Source of the DNA: an uncultured Alphaproteobacteria bacterium
Lineage (GTDB): Bacteria > Pseudomonadota > Alphaproteobacteria > HIMB59
Length of the DNA: 64,000 nucleotides
Reading direction: 5' to 3'
NCBI GenBank assembly: GCA_902575065.1
Contig: CACGPU010000003.1
Location: 62,001 to 126,000 of the forward strand
This document shows, in pieces, positions 17,946-26,856 of this stretch (position 1 is the first letter of the stretch; every line of letters starts with the position of its first letter). The notes under the pieces are model-generated. The model did not search any database, was not told where the DNA came from, and worked only from the letters and a program-made list of their open reading frames with translations. Position numbers and translations under genes: made by a program.

Positions 17946-19379
17946 ATGTCAAATAGGATCGTCTGGTTTAAGAAGAATTTAAGATTTAAAGACAATGAAA
18001 TACTAATTGATGAAAATAAAAGATCTATATTAATTTACATTATAGAACCCGAGCTGTGGAAGCAAAAAGATATGTCTTTAAGGCAATGGCAATTTACATT
18101 AGAGAGTGTAAATGAGCTTAAACGACAATTGCTCAGAAATAATTTACATTTAAATATCTTTTTTGGTGATGCATTAGAAATATTCAAGTTTTTAAAAGAT
18201 AAACATAGCTTTTCAAGCGTAATTAGTGAACAAGAAACAGGTATTCAATGGACTTACCAAAGAGATAAAAAATTAAAAAAATTTTTTTTTCAAAATAAAA
18301 TTGATTGGATTGAGTGCTCTTACCCAGGAGTTAAAAGAGGACAACATAATAGAAATCTATGGGCAAAAAATTTTAGAGACGAGATTATTAAAAAGTCTAA
18401 TTTGCCCATCATAAAACAATCAGTTAATTTAGAATTAACAAACCATGAATTACCAAAATTTTTTTATGATTCAACACCATGTCCATATAGGCAAAAGGGT
18501 GGATCTGTCGAAGCAGAAAAATTGCTTCAGTCTTTTTTAAATAAAAGAGGTGAAAATTATCAATTTGAGATGTCTAGCCCAATAACTGCTGAAAAAAGCT
18601 GCTCAAGATTATCAACTCATTTGACATATGGTACAATATCACACCGCACAGTTTTTCAAAAGGCCGCAAAAAAAAGAGATCTAATAAAGCATACCAATAA
18701 AAATTTTGCTAAATCTATAAATTCATTTTTATCTAGGTTACATTGGAGATCGCATTTTATTCAAAAATTAGAGGATCAGCCATCAATTGAACATGCAAGC
18801 TTTATTCCTGTGTATGATCAAATACGTGATCAAGATGAAGAGAAATTAGAGGCTTGGATTGAAGGTAAGACCGGAGTTCATTATATCGATGCATGTATGG
18901 TTTATCTAAGAAATTATGGATGGATTAATTTTAGAATGAGAGCAATGTTAGCTTCATTTGCTTCTTATAATTTATGGCTTGATTGGAGATACTTTGCTCC
19001 ACGCTTGGCAGCATTGTTTACAGACTTTGAACCTGGAATTCATTACAGTCAAATACAAATGCAATCAGGTACAACCGGTATCAATACTATTAGAATGTAT
19101 AATCCTTATAAGCAAGCTATGGATCAAGATCCTCTCGGTAAATTTATTAAGTCACAGATTCCTGAAGTAAAAAATTTCCCACCTGCTTTTTTTCATAATC
19201 CCCCAAAAAAAAGTTTGAATGTGAATTTGTTCGATAATGAGCTTCAAAAAGAAATAATAAATGTTAAAGAAACTGCTCAGTATGCTAGAAAAAAAATTTT
19301 TGATATTCGTAAATCACCAGAACATAAAATGCTTGCAAAAAATGTTTATTTAAAACATGGTAGTAGAGGAAGAAATTGA
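17946..19379 (+). CDS. Cryptochrome/photolyase-family flavoprotein, divergent FAD site
   Basis: The 477-aa protein has an N-terminal photolyase Rossmann domain (RIVWFKKNLRFKDN) and a C-terminal FAD-binding domain (TYGTISHR, FLSRLHWRSHF, GVHYIDACMVYLRNYGWINF, RMRAMLASFASYNLWLDWR). It probably repairs UV dimers or senses blue light. The segment that in class I photolyases reads NNGGWQW is here HYSQIQM (within residues 360-375), so the Asn facing flavin N5 and two tryptophans are replaced. It is therefore not an ordinary CPD class I enzyme. The start is 6 bp after yadH. Confidence 0.82.
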   Translation: MSNRIVWFKKNLRFKDNEILIDENKRSILIYIIEPELWKQKDMSLRQWQFTLESVNELKRQLLRNNLHLNIFFGDALEIFKFLKDKHSFSSVISEQETGIQWTYQRDKKLKKFFFQNKIDWIECSYPGVKRGQHNRNLWAKNFRDEIIKKSNLPIIKQSVNLELTNHELPKFFYDSTPCPYRQKGGSVEAEKLLQSFLNKRGENYQFEMSSPITAEKSCSRLSTHLTYGTISHRTVFQKAAKKRDLIKHTNKNFAKSINSFLSRLHWRSHFIQKLEDQPSIEHASFIPVYDQIRDQDEEKLEAWIEGKTGVHYIDACMVYLRNYGWINFRMRAMLASFASYNLWLDWRYFAPRLAALFTDFEPGIHYSQIQMQSGTTGINTIRMYNPYKQAMDQDPLGKFIKSQIPEVKNFPPAFFHNPPKKSLNVNLFDNELQKEIINVKETAQYARKKIFDIRKSPEHKMLAKNVYLKHGSRGRN

Positions 19380-19387
19380 ACTAATCT

Positions 19388-21046
19388 ATGTTTGAAAAAC
19401 CTGATTATATCGTAATTGGTTCTGGATCAGCAGGATCTACAATTGCTTACAGACTTGGGGAAAACCCTCAATTAAAAATTTTAGTATTAGAATTTGGCGG
19501 CAATGACAATAGTCCTTTTATACAAATGCCTGCAGCACTCTCATACCCAATGAATATGAATAAATTCGATTGGGGCTATAAAGCAGAACCCGAGCCTACT
19601 TTAAATGGTAGGTCTCTCGTTTGCCCTAGAGGTAAAGTTATAGGAGGGTCTTCGTCAATTAACGGAATGATTTATGTTAGGGGTAATGCTGGTGATTATA
19701 ATCAATGGGCAGAAAGTGGTGCAAAAGGTTGGGATTATCCCGATGTCCTTCCATATTTTCAAAGAATGGAAGCAAGCCATGGAGGCAATTCAGAGTTTAG
19801 AGGAAAATCAGGCCCTCTAAACATAACTCATGGCAAAAGAGATAACCCATTACATAATGCTTTTGTAAAAGCTACGGAGCAGGCGGGATACACTTATACT
19901 GATGACTATAATGGCTTTCGACAGGAGGGTTTTGGACCAGCTGATATGACCGTTTGGAAAGGCTCACGTTTTTCAACAGCAAAAGCTTACTTAAAACCAG
20001 CATTAGCAAAAAAAAACGTACAACTCATAACAAAGGTCCTAGTCGATAAAATAATTTTTCATGAAGACAAAGCTAAGGGAGTTGAAGTATTCCATCGAGG
20101 CCAAAAAAAAACCTTTAGTGCAAATATTGGTGTAATTTTATCAGCTGGCGCTATCAATAGTCCAACAATTCTTCAGAGATCGGGCATTGGAGAGGGCAAT
20201 GATTTAAATAGTTTGGGGATCAAAGTAATTAAAAACTTACCAGGTGTCGGTAAAAACTTACAAGATCATTTAGAAGTTTATTTTCAAGTTAAATGTTTAC
20301 AACCTGTAACACTTAATAAATATTTAAATCCTTTTTCTAAATTACTTATCGGCATGCAATGGATGTTTTTTAAAAGTGGGCCAGGTGCAACAAACCAATT
20401 TGAAACTCTTGGTTTCATTCGTTCTGATAAAAACATACCTTATCCTGATATACAATTTCATTTTCTTCCAGTCGCTATTAGATATGACGGAAAGGCACCT
20501 AGCGAGGGTCATGGTTTTCAATTGCATGTTGGGCCTATGCGTTCAAAATCTAGAGGTTTTGTAAAATTAAAATCTAGCAACCCATTTGAGTCACCAACTA
20601 TAAAATTCAATTACATGTCTCATGAGGATGATTTTCCAAACTTTAGAAAATCACTTAGACTTAGTAGAGAGATATTAAACCAAGAGGCCCTAGTTCCTTT
20701 TAAAGGAGATGAAATTCAACCTGGTGATGACGTTGTTTCGGATGAAGGTCTTGACGAATTTATAAAAAATAATTCTGAAAGTGCTTACCATCCATGTGGT
20801 ACCTGCAAGATTGGAAAAGAAGATGATCCCTCTTCTGTCGTTCTAAATGATTGTAAAGTAAAAGGTTTTTCAAATTTATACCTTGCAGATTCATCAATTT
20901 TTCCTCAAATATGTAATGGTAACCTTAATGCACCATCAATAATGACTGGTGAGAAAGCCTCAGATCATATCTTAGGAAAACCTCTTTTAGCACCATCAAA
21001 TCTTCAACCTTATACCCATCCAAATTGGCAAGATTCACAAAGATAA
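19388..21046 (+). CDS. GMC-family FAD oxidoreductase (choline/alcohol dehydrogenase-like)
   Basis: The 552-aa flavoprotein has the N-terminal dinucleotide fold VIGSGSAGSTIAYRL, the GMC signature GKVIGGSSSINGMIYVRGN, the second signature SAGAINSPTILQRSGIG and the catalytic region AYHPCGTCKIG with the active-site His, followed by NGNLNAPSIMTGEKASD. Length matches BetA, but many marine GMC paralogues oxidise other alcohols. A choline role would fit the betaine genes at 24-33 kb but is not demonstrated. It follows the photolyase-like gene by 8 bp. Confidence 0.88.
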   Translation: MFEKPDYIVIGSGSAGSTIAYRLGENPQLKILVLEFGGNDNSPFIQMPAALSYPMNMNKFDWGYKAEPEPTLNGRSLVCPRGKVIGGSSSINGMIYVRGNAGDYNQWAESGAKGWDYPDVLPYFQRMEASHGGNSEFRGKSGPLNITHGKRDNPLHNAFVKATEQAGYTYTDDYNGFRQEGFGPADMTVWKGSRFSTAKAYLKPALAKKNVQLITKVLVDKIIFHEDKAKGVEVFHRGQKKTFSANIGVILSAGAINSPTILQRSGIGEGNDLNSLGIKVIKNLPGVGKNLQDHLEVYFQVKCLQPVTLNKYLNPFSKLLIGMQWMFFKSGPGATNQFETLGFIRSDKNIPYPDIQFHFLPVAIRYDGKAPSEGHGFQLHVGPMRSKSRGFVKLKSSNPFESPTIKFNYMSHEDDFPNFRKSLRLSREILNQEALVPFKGDEIQPGDDVVSDEGLDEFIKNNSESAYHPCGTCKIGKEDDPSSVVLNDCKVKGFSNLYLADSSIFPQICNGNLNAPSIMTGEKASDHILGKPLLAPSNLQPYTHPNWQDSQR

Positions 21047-21585
21047 AATTTATCATCAGGCTAGTGCTTTTGTTTCTGATGCTCCCATTAACTACGTATT
21101 CTGATAAACATATTCCATATTATAAATCCCTAGCTCACGATAAGTCATGGTTACGTCATTATCCCGACAATCAAGATTTGAGTAAACAAACAGAGAAATT
21201 TCTCCTTACACAGGAAAATATGCCTGTAAAGATTATTGAAGAGTTTAGAAATAGTTGGAGTTCTTATACGGATTGGTACCGCATTGAATTATTTAATGGA
21301 ATACAAGGTTGGATTGCTCACAATCAGTTATCTAAAAAAAGAACTTTGCTTATATTAGAGGATATTGAACTTTATGCATTGAAATCTTATGACCCTGAGT
21401 CTTTGATGACTATTCAAAAAGGAGTAATACAAGCGCCAAAAATTGTAAACTTGTTAGAGGTAAAAGAAACAATGGTAAAAATCAGTATACCTGAGGGCAA
21501 TAAATCCTCTGTCAAAGGATGGATACCTATAGATGATAGATTATGGGGAGTCTCTAAAAATGAAATTCAAATTTTTAATGATTAA
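21025..21585 (+). CDS. Exported SH3-like domain protein
   Basis: The 186-aa protein starts with a hydrophobic signal segment (FIIRLVLLFLMLPLTTYS) and contains a bacterial SH3-like region: MPVKIIEEFRNSWSSYTDWY followed by GIQGWIAHNQLS, and a second GWIP element near the end. Such proteins are thought to bind peptidoglycan or peptides in the periplasm. The only sensible start is TTG at 21025, giving a 22-bp overlap with the GMC gene. It overlaps the SOUL gene by 26 bp. Confidence 0.8.
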   Translation: MARFTKIKFIIRLVLLFLMLPLTTYSDKHIPYYKSLAHDKSWLRHYPDNQDLSKQTEKFLLTQENMPVKIIEEFRNSWSSYTDWYRIELFNGIQGWIAHNQLSKKRTLLILEDIELYALKSYDPESLMTIQKGVIQAPKIVNLLEVKETMVKISIPEGNKSSVKGWIPIDDRLWGVSKNEIQIFND

Positions 21586-22132
21586 ATACTTTCTATTCAT
21601 GTTACTCGTGGTACAAGAATTAATGGCCTACAGTGAATCACCTTATAAAGTAGTTCATCAGACAGATAAGTATGAAATTAGATTTTACGAGGAGCGTCTA
21701 GTAGTTCAAACCCAATACACTAATCAAAATAATGGATTTCGAAAGCTCTTTAATTATATTTCTGGGAACAATAAACAAAGTGAAAAAATTGCAATGACCA
21801 CACCTGTGAATGTTACTCAAATTGAAAATGAGTACGTCATGCAATTTTACTTACCGGACAAATACAAACCAAATGAAATACCTTTGCCATCAGATAATTC
21901 AGTAAAAATTTCTTCAATTGAGCCAGGTTATTTTGCAGTAATTAGATATTCTGGCTTTGCTTCCGATAAAAATTTTTATAAACACCGAGATGTTCTAAAA
22001 AAAAAGTTAATTACTGATAATATTGAAGTAATTGGACCCGCCATTAAAGCTACTTATGATGGTCCGTTTACATTGCCCAATCTTAGAAGGAATGAAGCAA
22101 TTTATAAAGTTGATTGGAAGAATCCTCTTTAA
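21560..22132 (+). CDS. SOUL-family heme-binding-like protein, exported
   Basis: The 190-aa protein has a signal peptide (FLMIKYFLFMLLVVQELMAY) and a SOUL domain with YKVVHQTDKYEIRFYEE, SEKIAMTTPVN and IRYSGFASD, all typical of SOUL/HBP proteins that bind heme or porphyrin. I chose ATG at 21560, preceded by GGGGAG at 21545-21550, rather than the in-frame ATG at 21533 that would precede the signal peptide with nine residues. Last gene of the plus-strand run. Confidence 0.85.
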   Translation: MKFKFLMIKYFLFMLLVVQELMAYSESPYKVVHQTDKYEIRFYEERLVVQTQYTNQNNGFRKLFNYISGNNKQSEKIAMTTPVNVTQIENEYVMQFYLPDKYKPNEIPLPSDNSVKISSIEPGYFAVIRYSGFASDKNFYKHRDVLKKKLITDNIEVIGPAIKATYDGPFTLPNLRRNEAIYKVDWKNPL

Positions 22133-22342
22133 GTCACAAAAGCTAGATTATTGATATAGGATATAGTCTTGCTCTTTAAATTATTTTAATCATATTTTTT
22201 GATGTTTTTTTACCAATATGATTGATTTTATTGGGCAATCTTGGATATTCACTAGATGCATAGTTTCATTAACTTCTTAGCATTATTTTTTTTTTGATTC
22301 AGTATTTATAAGTTTCACAACTCAAAAATTAGAGAGGTATTT

Positions 22343-22684
22343 ATGAAACTAATAACAGCAATTATCAAGCCCGATAAAGTTGAAGCTTTGAGACAAGCAC
22401 TTACAGGTGTGGACATCCAAGGTTTAACTATTGTTGAGGCTAAAGGATATGGGCGCCAGAAGGGTCATACCGAACTGTACCGAGGCGCAGAATATGAGGT
22501 ACATTTTCTTCCTAAATCTCGAGCAGAGGTTTTAGTAGATTCTGCAGACGTCGAAAAAGTCATCACAACAATTTCTGAAGCAGTAAAATCAGGAAAAATT
22601 GGAGATGGCAAAATTTTTGTAACTGAAGTGCAAGAAGTTGTCCGAATACGCACAGGAGAACGAGGCGCTGAGGCAATTAAATAA
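22343..22684 (+). CDS. glnK: PII nitrogen regulatory protein
   Basis: This 113-aa signal-transduction protein reports 2-oxoglutarate and ATP/ADP status and here probably gates the adjacent AmtB. The T-loop reads ELYRGAEYEVHFLPK with the uridylylatable Tyr51; the C-loop has TGERGAEAI. A GAGAGG ribosome-binding site precedes the ATG. It lies 9 bp upstream of amtB, the classic glnK-amtB pairing. I saw no convincing NtrC or sigma-54 site in the 210-bp upstream spacer. Confidence 0.96.
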   Translation: MKLITAIIKPDKVEALRQALTGVDIQGLTIVEAKGYGRQKGHTELYRGAEYEVHFLPKSRAEVLVDSADVEKVITTISEAVKSGKIGDGKIFVTEVQEVVRIRTGERGAEAIK

Positions 22685-22693
22685 GGAGATCCA

Positions 22694-23974
22694 ATGAAAA
22701 AAATATTAACTTTCTTAATCCCTACTTTGCTTTTCTCTGGAGTTGCAAGTGCGGAAGTATCTGCTGAAACAGCTTTTGTATTTAATACATTTTTATTTGT
22801 TTTTAGTGGAGTCTTAGTGATGTTCATGGCATTAGGTTTTGCCATGTTAGAAGCTGGATTTGTTCGTAAAAAAAACACATCAGCAATTTTATTAAAAAAT
22901 ATAGCTTTATACTCAATTGCAGGAATAATGTTTTATCTAATCGGTTACAGTCTTATGTATGTAGATGTATCAGGTTGGATAGGTTCATTAGGTGGTGCTT
23001 TTTACGATACTGCTGATGATTTAACAGCTGCAACTGAAGAGGGCGGGTACTCTTTAGCATCAGATTGGTTCTTCCAAATGGTGTTCTGTGCTACAGCAAT
23101 TTCAATCGTATCTGGAGCATGTGCTGAAAGAATTAAAGTATGGCCATTTATGATATTTGCAGCATTTATGACAGGAATTATTTACCCAATCTATGGTTCT
23201 TGGACCTGGGGCGGTGGATGGCTCACAGAAATGGGCTTTTCTGATTTTGCTGGATCTACAATTGTTCACTCAGTTGGTGGATGGGCAGCTTTAACTGGCT
23301 GTTTAATTCTTGGTCCTAGAGCTGGAAAATATGGTGCGGATGGAAAGATCTCTCCAATCGCTGGTGCAAACATGCCTTTAGCGTGCCTTGGTACCTTCAT
23401 CCTTTGGTTTGGATGGTTTGGATTTAACGGTGGATCTCAATTAGCACTTGGTAGTGCCGCTGATGCCTCTGCAATGTCAATTGTTATTGTAAACACAAAT
23501 ATCGCTGCATGTGGTGGTGTAGTAGCTGCAATTATTTTATCACAGCTATTGTATAAAAAAATTGATCTATCTATTGCATTGAACGGTGCTATTGCTGGTC
23601 TTGTTGCTATTACTGCAGGTCCAGATTTAAGCAACCATTTCTTATCTATGATTGTTGGTGCAATAGGTGGTGTTCTTTGTACTATCGCTATCCCAATGCT
23701 TGACAAAATGAAAATCGATGATGTTGTCGGTGCAATATCAGCTCACTTAGTTGCAGGTATTTGGGGAACATTGGCCGTAGGTATTTTTGGTAGTGGCGAT
23801 TTCCTAGTTCAATTAATAGGAATTGTTGCTGCAGCTGTCTTAGTTGTACCTTTAAGTGGCATTTTCTTTTATATTCTAAAAGGAACTGTAGGCTTAAGAG
23901 TATCAGAAGAGACTGAAGCATCTGGATTAGATAGCGCTGAATTAACAACAGTTGCTTACCCAGAATTTAAATAA
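22694..23974 (+). CDS. amtB: Ammonium transporter
   Basis: The 426-aa protein has a cleavable N-terminal signal (LTFLIPTLLFSGVASA) and eleven membrane helices of the Amt family. Conserved parts include AMLEAGFVRKKN, FQMVFCATAISIVSGACAER, AGSTIVHSVGGWAALTG (first pore His) and GAISAHLVAGIWG (second pore His). It imports NH4+/NH3 under nitrogen limitation, with GlnK as its cytoplasmic plug. A strong terminator follows. Confidence 0.97.
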   Translation: MKKILTFLIPTLLFSGVASAEVSAETAFVFNTFLFVFSGVLVMFMALGFAMLEAGFVRKKNTSAILLKNIALYSIAGIMFYLIGYSLMYVDVSGWIGSLGGAFYDTADDLTAATEEGGYSLASDWFFQMVFCATAISIVSGACAERIKVWPFMIFAAFMTGIIYPIYGSWTWGGGWLTEMGFSDFAGSTIVHSVGGWAALTGCLILGPRAGKYGADGKISPIAGANMPLACLGTFILWFGWFGFNGGSQLALGSAADASAMSIVIVNTNIAACGGVVAAIILSQLLYKKIDLSIALNGAIAGLVAITAGPDLSNHFLSMIVGAIGGVLCTIAIPMLDKMKIDDVVGAISAHLVAGIWGTLAVGIFGSGDFLVQLIGIVAAAVLVVPLSGIFFYILKGTVGLRVSEETEASGLDSAELTTVAYPEFK

Positions 23975-23999
23975 TCTTATTTATAGTACTCCTATAAAA

Positions 24000-24028
24000 G
24001 GGGGCACATTATGTGCCCCCTTTTTTTT
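24000..24028 (+). terminator. Strong, probably bidirectional terminator between amtB and gpx
   Basis: A perfect 9-bp stem GGGGGCACA/TGTGCCCCC with a 3-base loop is followed by T8 on the plus strand. On the minus strand it is followed by TTTTATAGG, so it may also end the minus-strand operon, whose last gene gpx stops at 24027. Confidence 0.93.
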
Positions 24029-24551
24029 ATATTAACTCATCAATTAAATTTGTAATTTTCGAACTGTCAGGTTTGGTCATAGAGGACCAACTTTTAACTA
24101 ATTGACCCTCTCCATCAAAGAGATATTTGTAAAAATTCCATTTTGGAGTTTCATTATACTCTGATGTCATCCAACTGTATATCGGATGGACATTTTCACC
24201 AACAACACTAATAATTTCTGATATAATAAATTTGGTTTCATAATTAACTAAACAAAATTCTTTAACTTCCTCATTATTACTCAGCTCTTGATGAAAACTA
24301 TTAGAAGGAGTTCCAATAATTACTAAATTCTTCTCAAAATACTCACGATGAAGATTAGATAGATTAGCATATTGTTTTGTGAAACCACATCTACTAGCCG
24401 TATTGACAAGAAGAATGGGTTTACCTTTAAATTTATCAAGTTTAACTGTGTTCCCATCAATATCTTGAATACTAAAGTTATATAAGTTTTTCGCCATAAT
24501 GCTCCCTATGCTTGTGAGTAAAATACTCAAGGTTATCAAGAAAATTCTCAT
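24027..24551 (-). CDS. Glutathione peroxidase-family thiol peroxidase, periplasmic
   Basis: The 174-aa protein has an N-terminal signal segment (FLITLSILLTSIGSIMA) and a thioredoxin-like Gpx fold. The peroxidatic residue is Cys55 in NTASRCGFTKQYANL, not selenocysteine. WNFYKYLFDGEG closes the active site. The PCNQF loop of classical enzymes is PSNSF, so the resolving Cys must lie elsewhere (a Cys follows in KEFCLVN). It probably reduces peroxides in the periplasm. It is the last gene of the long minus-strand run, 40 bp after the tmpB-like gene. Confidence 0.88.
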   Translation of the reverse strand: MRIFLITLSILLTSIGSIMAKNLYNFSIQDIDGNTVKLDKFKGKPILLVNTASRCGFTKQYANLSNLHREYFEKNLVIIGTPSNSFHQELSNNEEVKEFCLVNYETKFIISEIISVVGENVHPIYSWMTSEYNETPKWNFYKYLFDGEGQLVKSWSSMTKPDSSKITNLIDELI

Positions 24552-24591
24552 GACAATATATACTTACTTTAAATTATCTGGATTTATAGAT

Positions 24592-25197
24592 TTAAACTTT
24601 TGGTAAACCTAAAACTTCATTTTTTTTGATGTATTCATCTTTGTAGGGAGGTCTGCTAAATACCTCTTTAATCAAGGGTTTAAAAAAATCTAGATCTTTA
24701 TTTTCATATTCGGGATCAAAAGATTTTTGATCCCATCTTTCACAGAAATCTGCGCAAGTTTGGAAATAAATATTATCTTTAAATTTATCTCTAGCATTTT
24801 TATCCCATCCATAATGATGAGCATAGTAAATCATTTGAAAAATTCCATGATGCTCAATCACCCACGTTATTTCATCTCTTACATAAGGTCTTACAACTTC
24901 AGCAGAAAACCTATCGTGATTTTGAGGGGCAAGCCCATCTCCAATATCATGAAGTAAGGCACCAACAATCCAATCAATGTCAGCTCCATCATTATAAGCT
25001 CTAGTAGCTGATTGTAGACCATGATCTAATCTTGTTATCTTGTAACCCTCCATAGTATTTTTTCCTTGTCTTGTAAGTTCTTCGATTATTCTTTCATATG
25101 TCAAAGAAACATACTTTTCCTCATATTTTTGGAGCAATAGATAATCTTCTTTATCTCCATCTTTCATATGTTTAAATTTTACATTTTTCTCAGTCAT
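24592..25197 (-). CDS. tmpB: HD-domain mixed-valent diiron oxygenase, TmpB/PhnZ-like
   Basis: The 201-aa HD protein presents a full set of potential diiron ligands with PhnZ-like spacing: His59 (ITRLDHGLQ), His83-Asp84 (LLHDIGDG), His94, His117 and Asp156 (ERWDQKSFDP). PhnZ/TmpB enzymes use O2 to split the C-P bond of 1-hydroxyphosphonates. TmpB acts on (R)-1-hydroxy-2-(trimethylammonio)ethylphosphonate to release glycine betaine and phosphate. The gene overlaps tmpA by 4 bp (ATGA), the pairing expected for TmpAB. The residues that cap iron in PhnZ (Tyr and Glu, 10 and 7 before the first His) appear as Met49 and Tyr52. A hydrolytic HD phosphatase is the alternative. Confidence 0.68.
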   Translation of the reverse strand: MTEKNVKFKHMKDGDKEDYLLLQKYEEKYVSLTYERIIEELTRQGKNTMEGYKITRLDHGLQSATRAYNDGADIDWIVGALLHDIGDGLAPQNHDRFSAEVVRPYVRDEITWVIEHHGIFQMIYYAHHYGWDKNARDKFKDNIYFQTCADFCERWDQKSFDPEYENKDLDFFKPLIKEVFSRPPYKDEYIKKNEVLGLPKV

Positions 25198-26318
25198 AAA
25201 TTTGTCTCACTTAGATGATATTTTTCATGTAAATGTCTCAATTTTCCATCAGTTGAATCAAATTCTAGATAACAACCTTGTAAATGTCTAGCTCCCTCAC
25301 TCGAGTCATAAGAGGTTCTTCCATGGAGAAGTCTGTGGTTATCAAACATCATGACATCTCCAGGTGAGAGCTTAAATTTTATCTCGAAGTCAGATGAAGT
25401 GTATAAATCTCCTAATAATTTTCTCGCTTTATAAAAACTCTCTAATTTTTCATTTTCTAAAGGTGGCACGTAATCAACTCTAGTACTATACCTGACTTGC
25501 TTATAGTCGCCATCCTTGTCTAATTCAATTAACTCTCCCCAATTTTCTAAAATTATATCTTTATCTTGAAATCGGTAACGTAAATTTGTTTTGGTTAAAG
25601 ACTCAAATGCTTCTGGCTCATTTAATTTGATATATTCTGCAACTGAAAAACCATCAACAAGAGTAGAAAAACCACCACTCACTTCATTTTTTAAACAATG
25701 CAAAAACTGTATCCCGGGGGCTTCTGGTTTTCTGTAAGGGTTATCAGTATGAGGTGGTAATGCAATAGGTTTATAGGCTAAGTCATTTGGATTTGGTTTA
25801 GACATTACATCAAAAAATTCTCCAAAATTAGTGACCTTAACTGGGCCAATTGAATTTACAAATTTTAAAATATACTTACTCTCAGTTGGTACATTTTTAA
25901 TAATAACAAATCCATATTTATAAAAATCTATAAGAAGATTATACATAGATTCTTGTTCAACCATATCTACTTCAAAAATAGCTTCAGGTAAATCCTCTAG
26001 TTGAGAATTCCATAAAATTCTTTTTGGTAAGGGCCCTCTTTTATTTTTTTCTTCATCCATTTCAATCAAAAGATCATCTAAACTATATTGACCTTGTGCC
26101 CCATCATTAAATTCAACATCAAGTTTGTTATCTGTTAATTTACAATTTTCAATTTTCAACTTTAAGTCAATAGAGGATGGCTCATATAATCTTTGATTAG
26201 TATCTAAATCAAAATACTTTTCACCCGGTAGTCTCTCTCTTAACCAAATGGGATGCAAATGAAATGTCTTATTTTGATGGATTATCTTAATAGTATTGTT
26301 TTCAAAATGAACATCCAT
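25194..26318 (-). CDS. tmpA: Fe(II)/2-oxoglutarate hydroxylase of the gamma-butyrobetaine hydroxylase family, TmpA-like
   Basis: This 374-aa enzyme has an N-terminal GBBH-like domain (HPIWLRERLPGE, without the zinc-binding Cys cluster) and a C-terminal TauD-type domain. Iron ligands are His190-Asp192 (PPHTDNPY) and His332 (RLLHGRTSY); Arg344 (GARHLQG) should bind 2-oxoglutarate. Aromatic residues Phe165, Phe169 and Tyr182 align, by my recollection, with the trimethylammonium cage of BBOX1, implying a quaternary-amine substrate. With the overlapping HD gene this suggests hydroxylation of 2-trimethylaminoethylphosphonate. Carnitine synthesis from gamma-butyrobetaine is the main alternative. GGAGTG precedes the ATG. 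Confidence 0.7.
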   Translation of the reverse strand: MDVHFENNTIKIIHQNKTFHLHPIWLRERLPGEKYFDLDTNQRLYEPSSIDLKLKIENCKLTDNKLDVEFNDGAQGQYSLDDLLIEMDEEKNKRGPLPKRILWNSQLEDLPEAIFEVDMVEQESMYNLLIDFYKYGFVIIKNVPTESKYILKFVNSIGPVKVTNFGEFFDVMSKPNPNDLAYKPIALPPHTDNPYRKPEAPGIQFLHCLKNEVSGGFSTLVDGFSVAEYIKLNEPEAFESLTKTNLRYRFQDKDIILENWGELIELDKDGDYKQVRYSTRVDYVPPLENEKLESFYKARKLLGDLYTSSDFEIKFKLSPGDVMMFDNHRLLHGRTSYDSSEGARHLQGCYLEFDSTDGKLRHLHEKYHLSETNL

Positions 26319-26383
26319 AGTTCACACTCCAAACATTAATAAATTAATATTTTGCTAAATTTAATTAATTGTCAATTAAGAAA

Positions 26384-26845
26384 TTAACTCTTGATTTTAA
26401 ACATTGCCTCAATTTCTAATGTGAAACCTAGAGGCAAAGAATTAACTCCTACTGCAGCTCGAGCATGAACACCAGTCTCGCCAAAAATATCTTTCATCAT
26501 ATTTGAGCAACCATTGATTACTAAAGGCTGCTGTGTGAAGCCCTCAATACAATTTACAAAACCTGTCAGTTTTATTAATTTATCTACTTTATTAATTGAT
26601 CCTATTTCATTTTTTAAAGCAGATAAGATAGCTAATCCACATAGCCTAGCGTGATTTTGAGCTGTCTCTAAATCAACATCAGCTCCAACTTTTCCTTTTG
26701 CAAAAGACCCATCCTCAAGTAATGGGCCTTGACCAGATATATATGCAATATTATCGACAATAACGCATGGTTTATAACTCCCTGCAGGTTTTGCAGGTTT
26801 TGGTATTAAAAGACCTAATTCAGCTATCTTGGCTTCGAAATCCAT
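26384..26845 (-). CDS. RidA/YjgF-family enamine/imine deaminase-like protein
   Basis: The 153-aa protein has the RidA trimer fold with NIAYISGQGP, LKNEIGSINKVDKLIKLTGF and the catalytic Arg in GVHARAAVGV. The family hydrolyses reactive enamines/imines or acts in specific catabolic operons. ATG at 26845 is preceded by an in-frame TTG. It sits between the MFS gene (11 bp upstream) and tmpA, so it may process an amine-derived intermediate. It belongs to the longer YjgF subgroup. Confidence 0.88.
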   Translation of the reverse strand: MDFEAKIAELGLLIPKPAKPAGSYKPCVIVDNIAYISGQGPLLEDGSFAKGKVGADVDLETAQNHARLCGLAILSALKNEIGSINKVDKLIKLTGFVNCIEGFTQQPLVINGCSNMMKDIFGETGVHARAAVGVNSLPLGFTLEIEAMFKIKS

Positions 26846-26856
26846 CAATTAAAAAA

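Noticed and set aside
22133-22342. NtrC/sigma-54 promoter for glnK-amtB
   Set aside because: No TGGCAC-N5-TTGCA or NtrC palindrome was found in the spacer; only AT-rich sequence with a weak CCAAT/ATTGG hairpin.
24027-24551. Possible selenocysteine glutathione peroxidase, given selD in the window
   Set aside because: The peroxidatic codon encodes Cys (residue 55), and there is no in-frame TGA.
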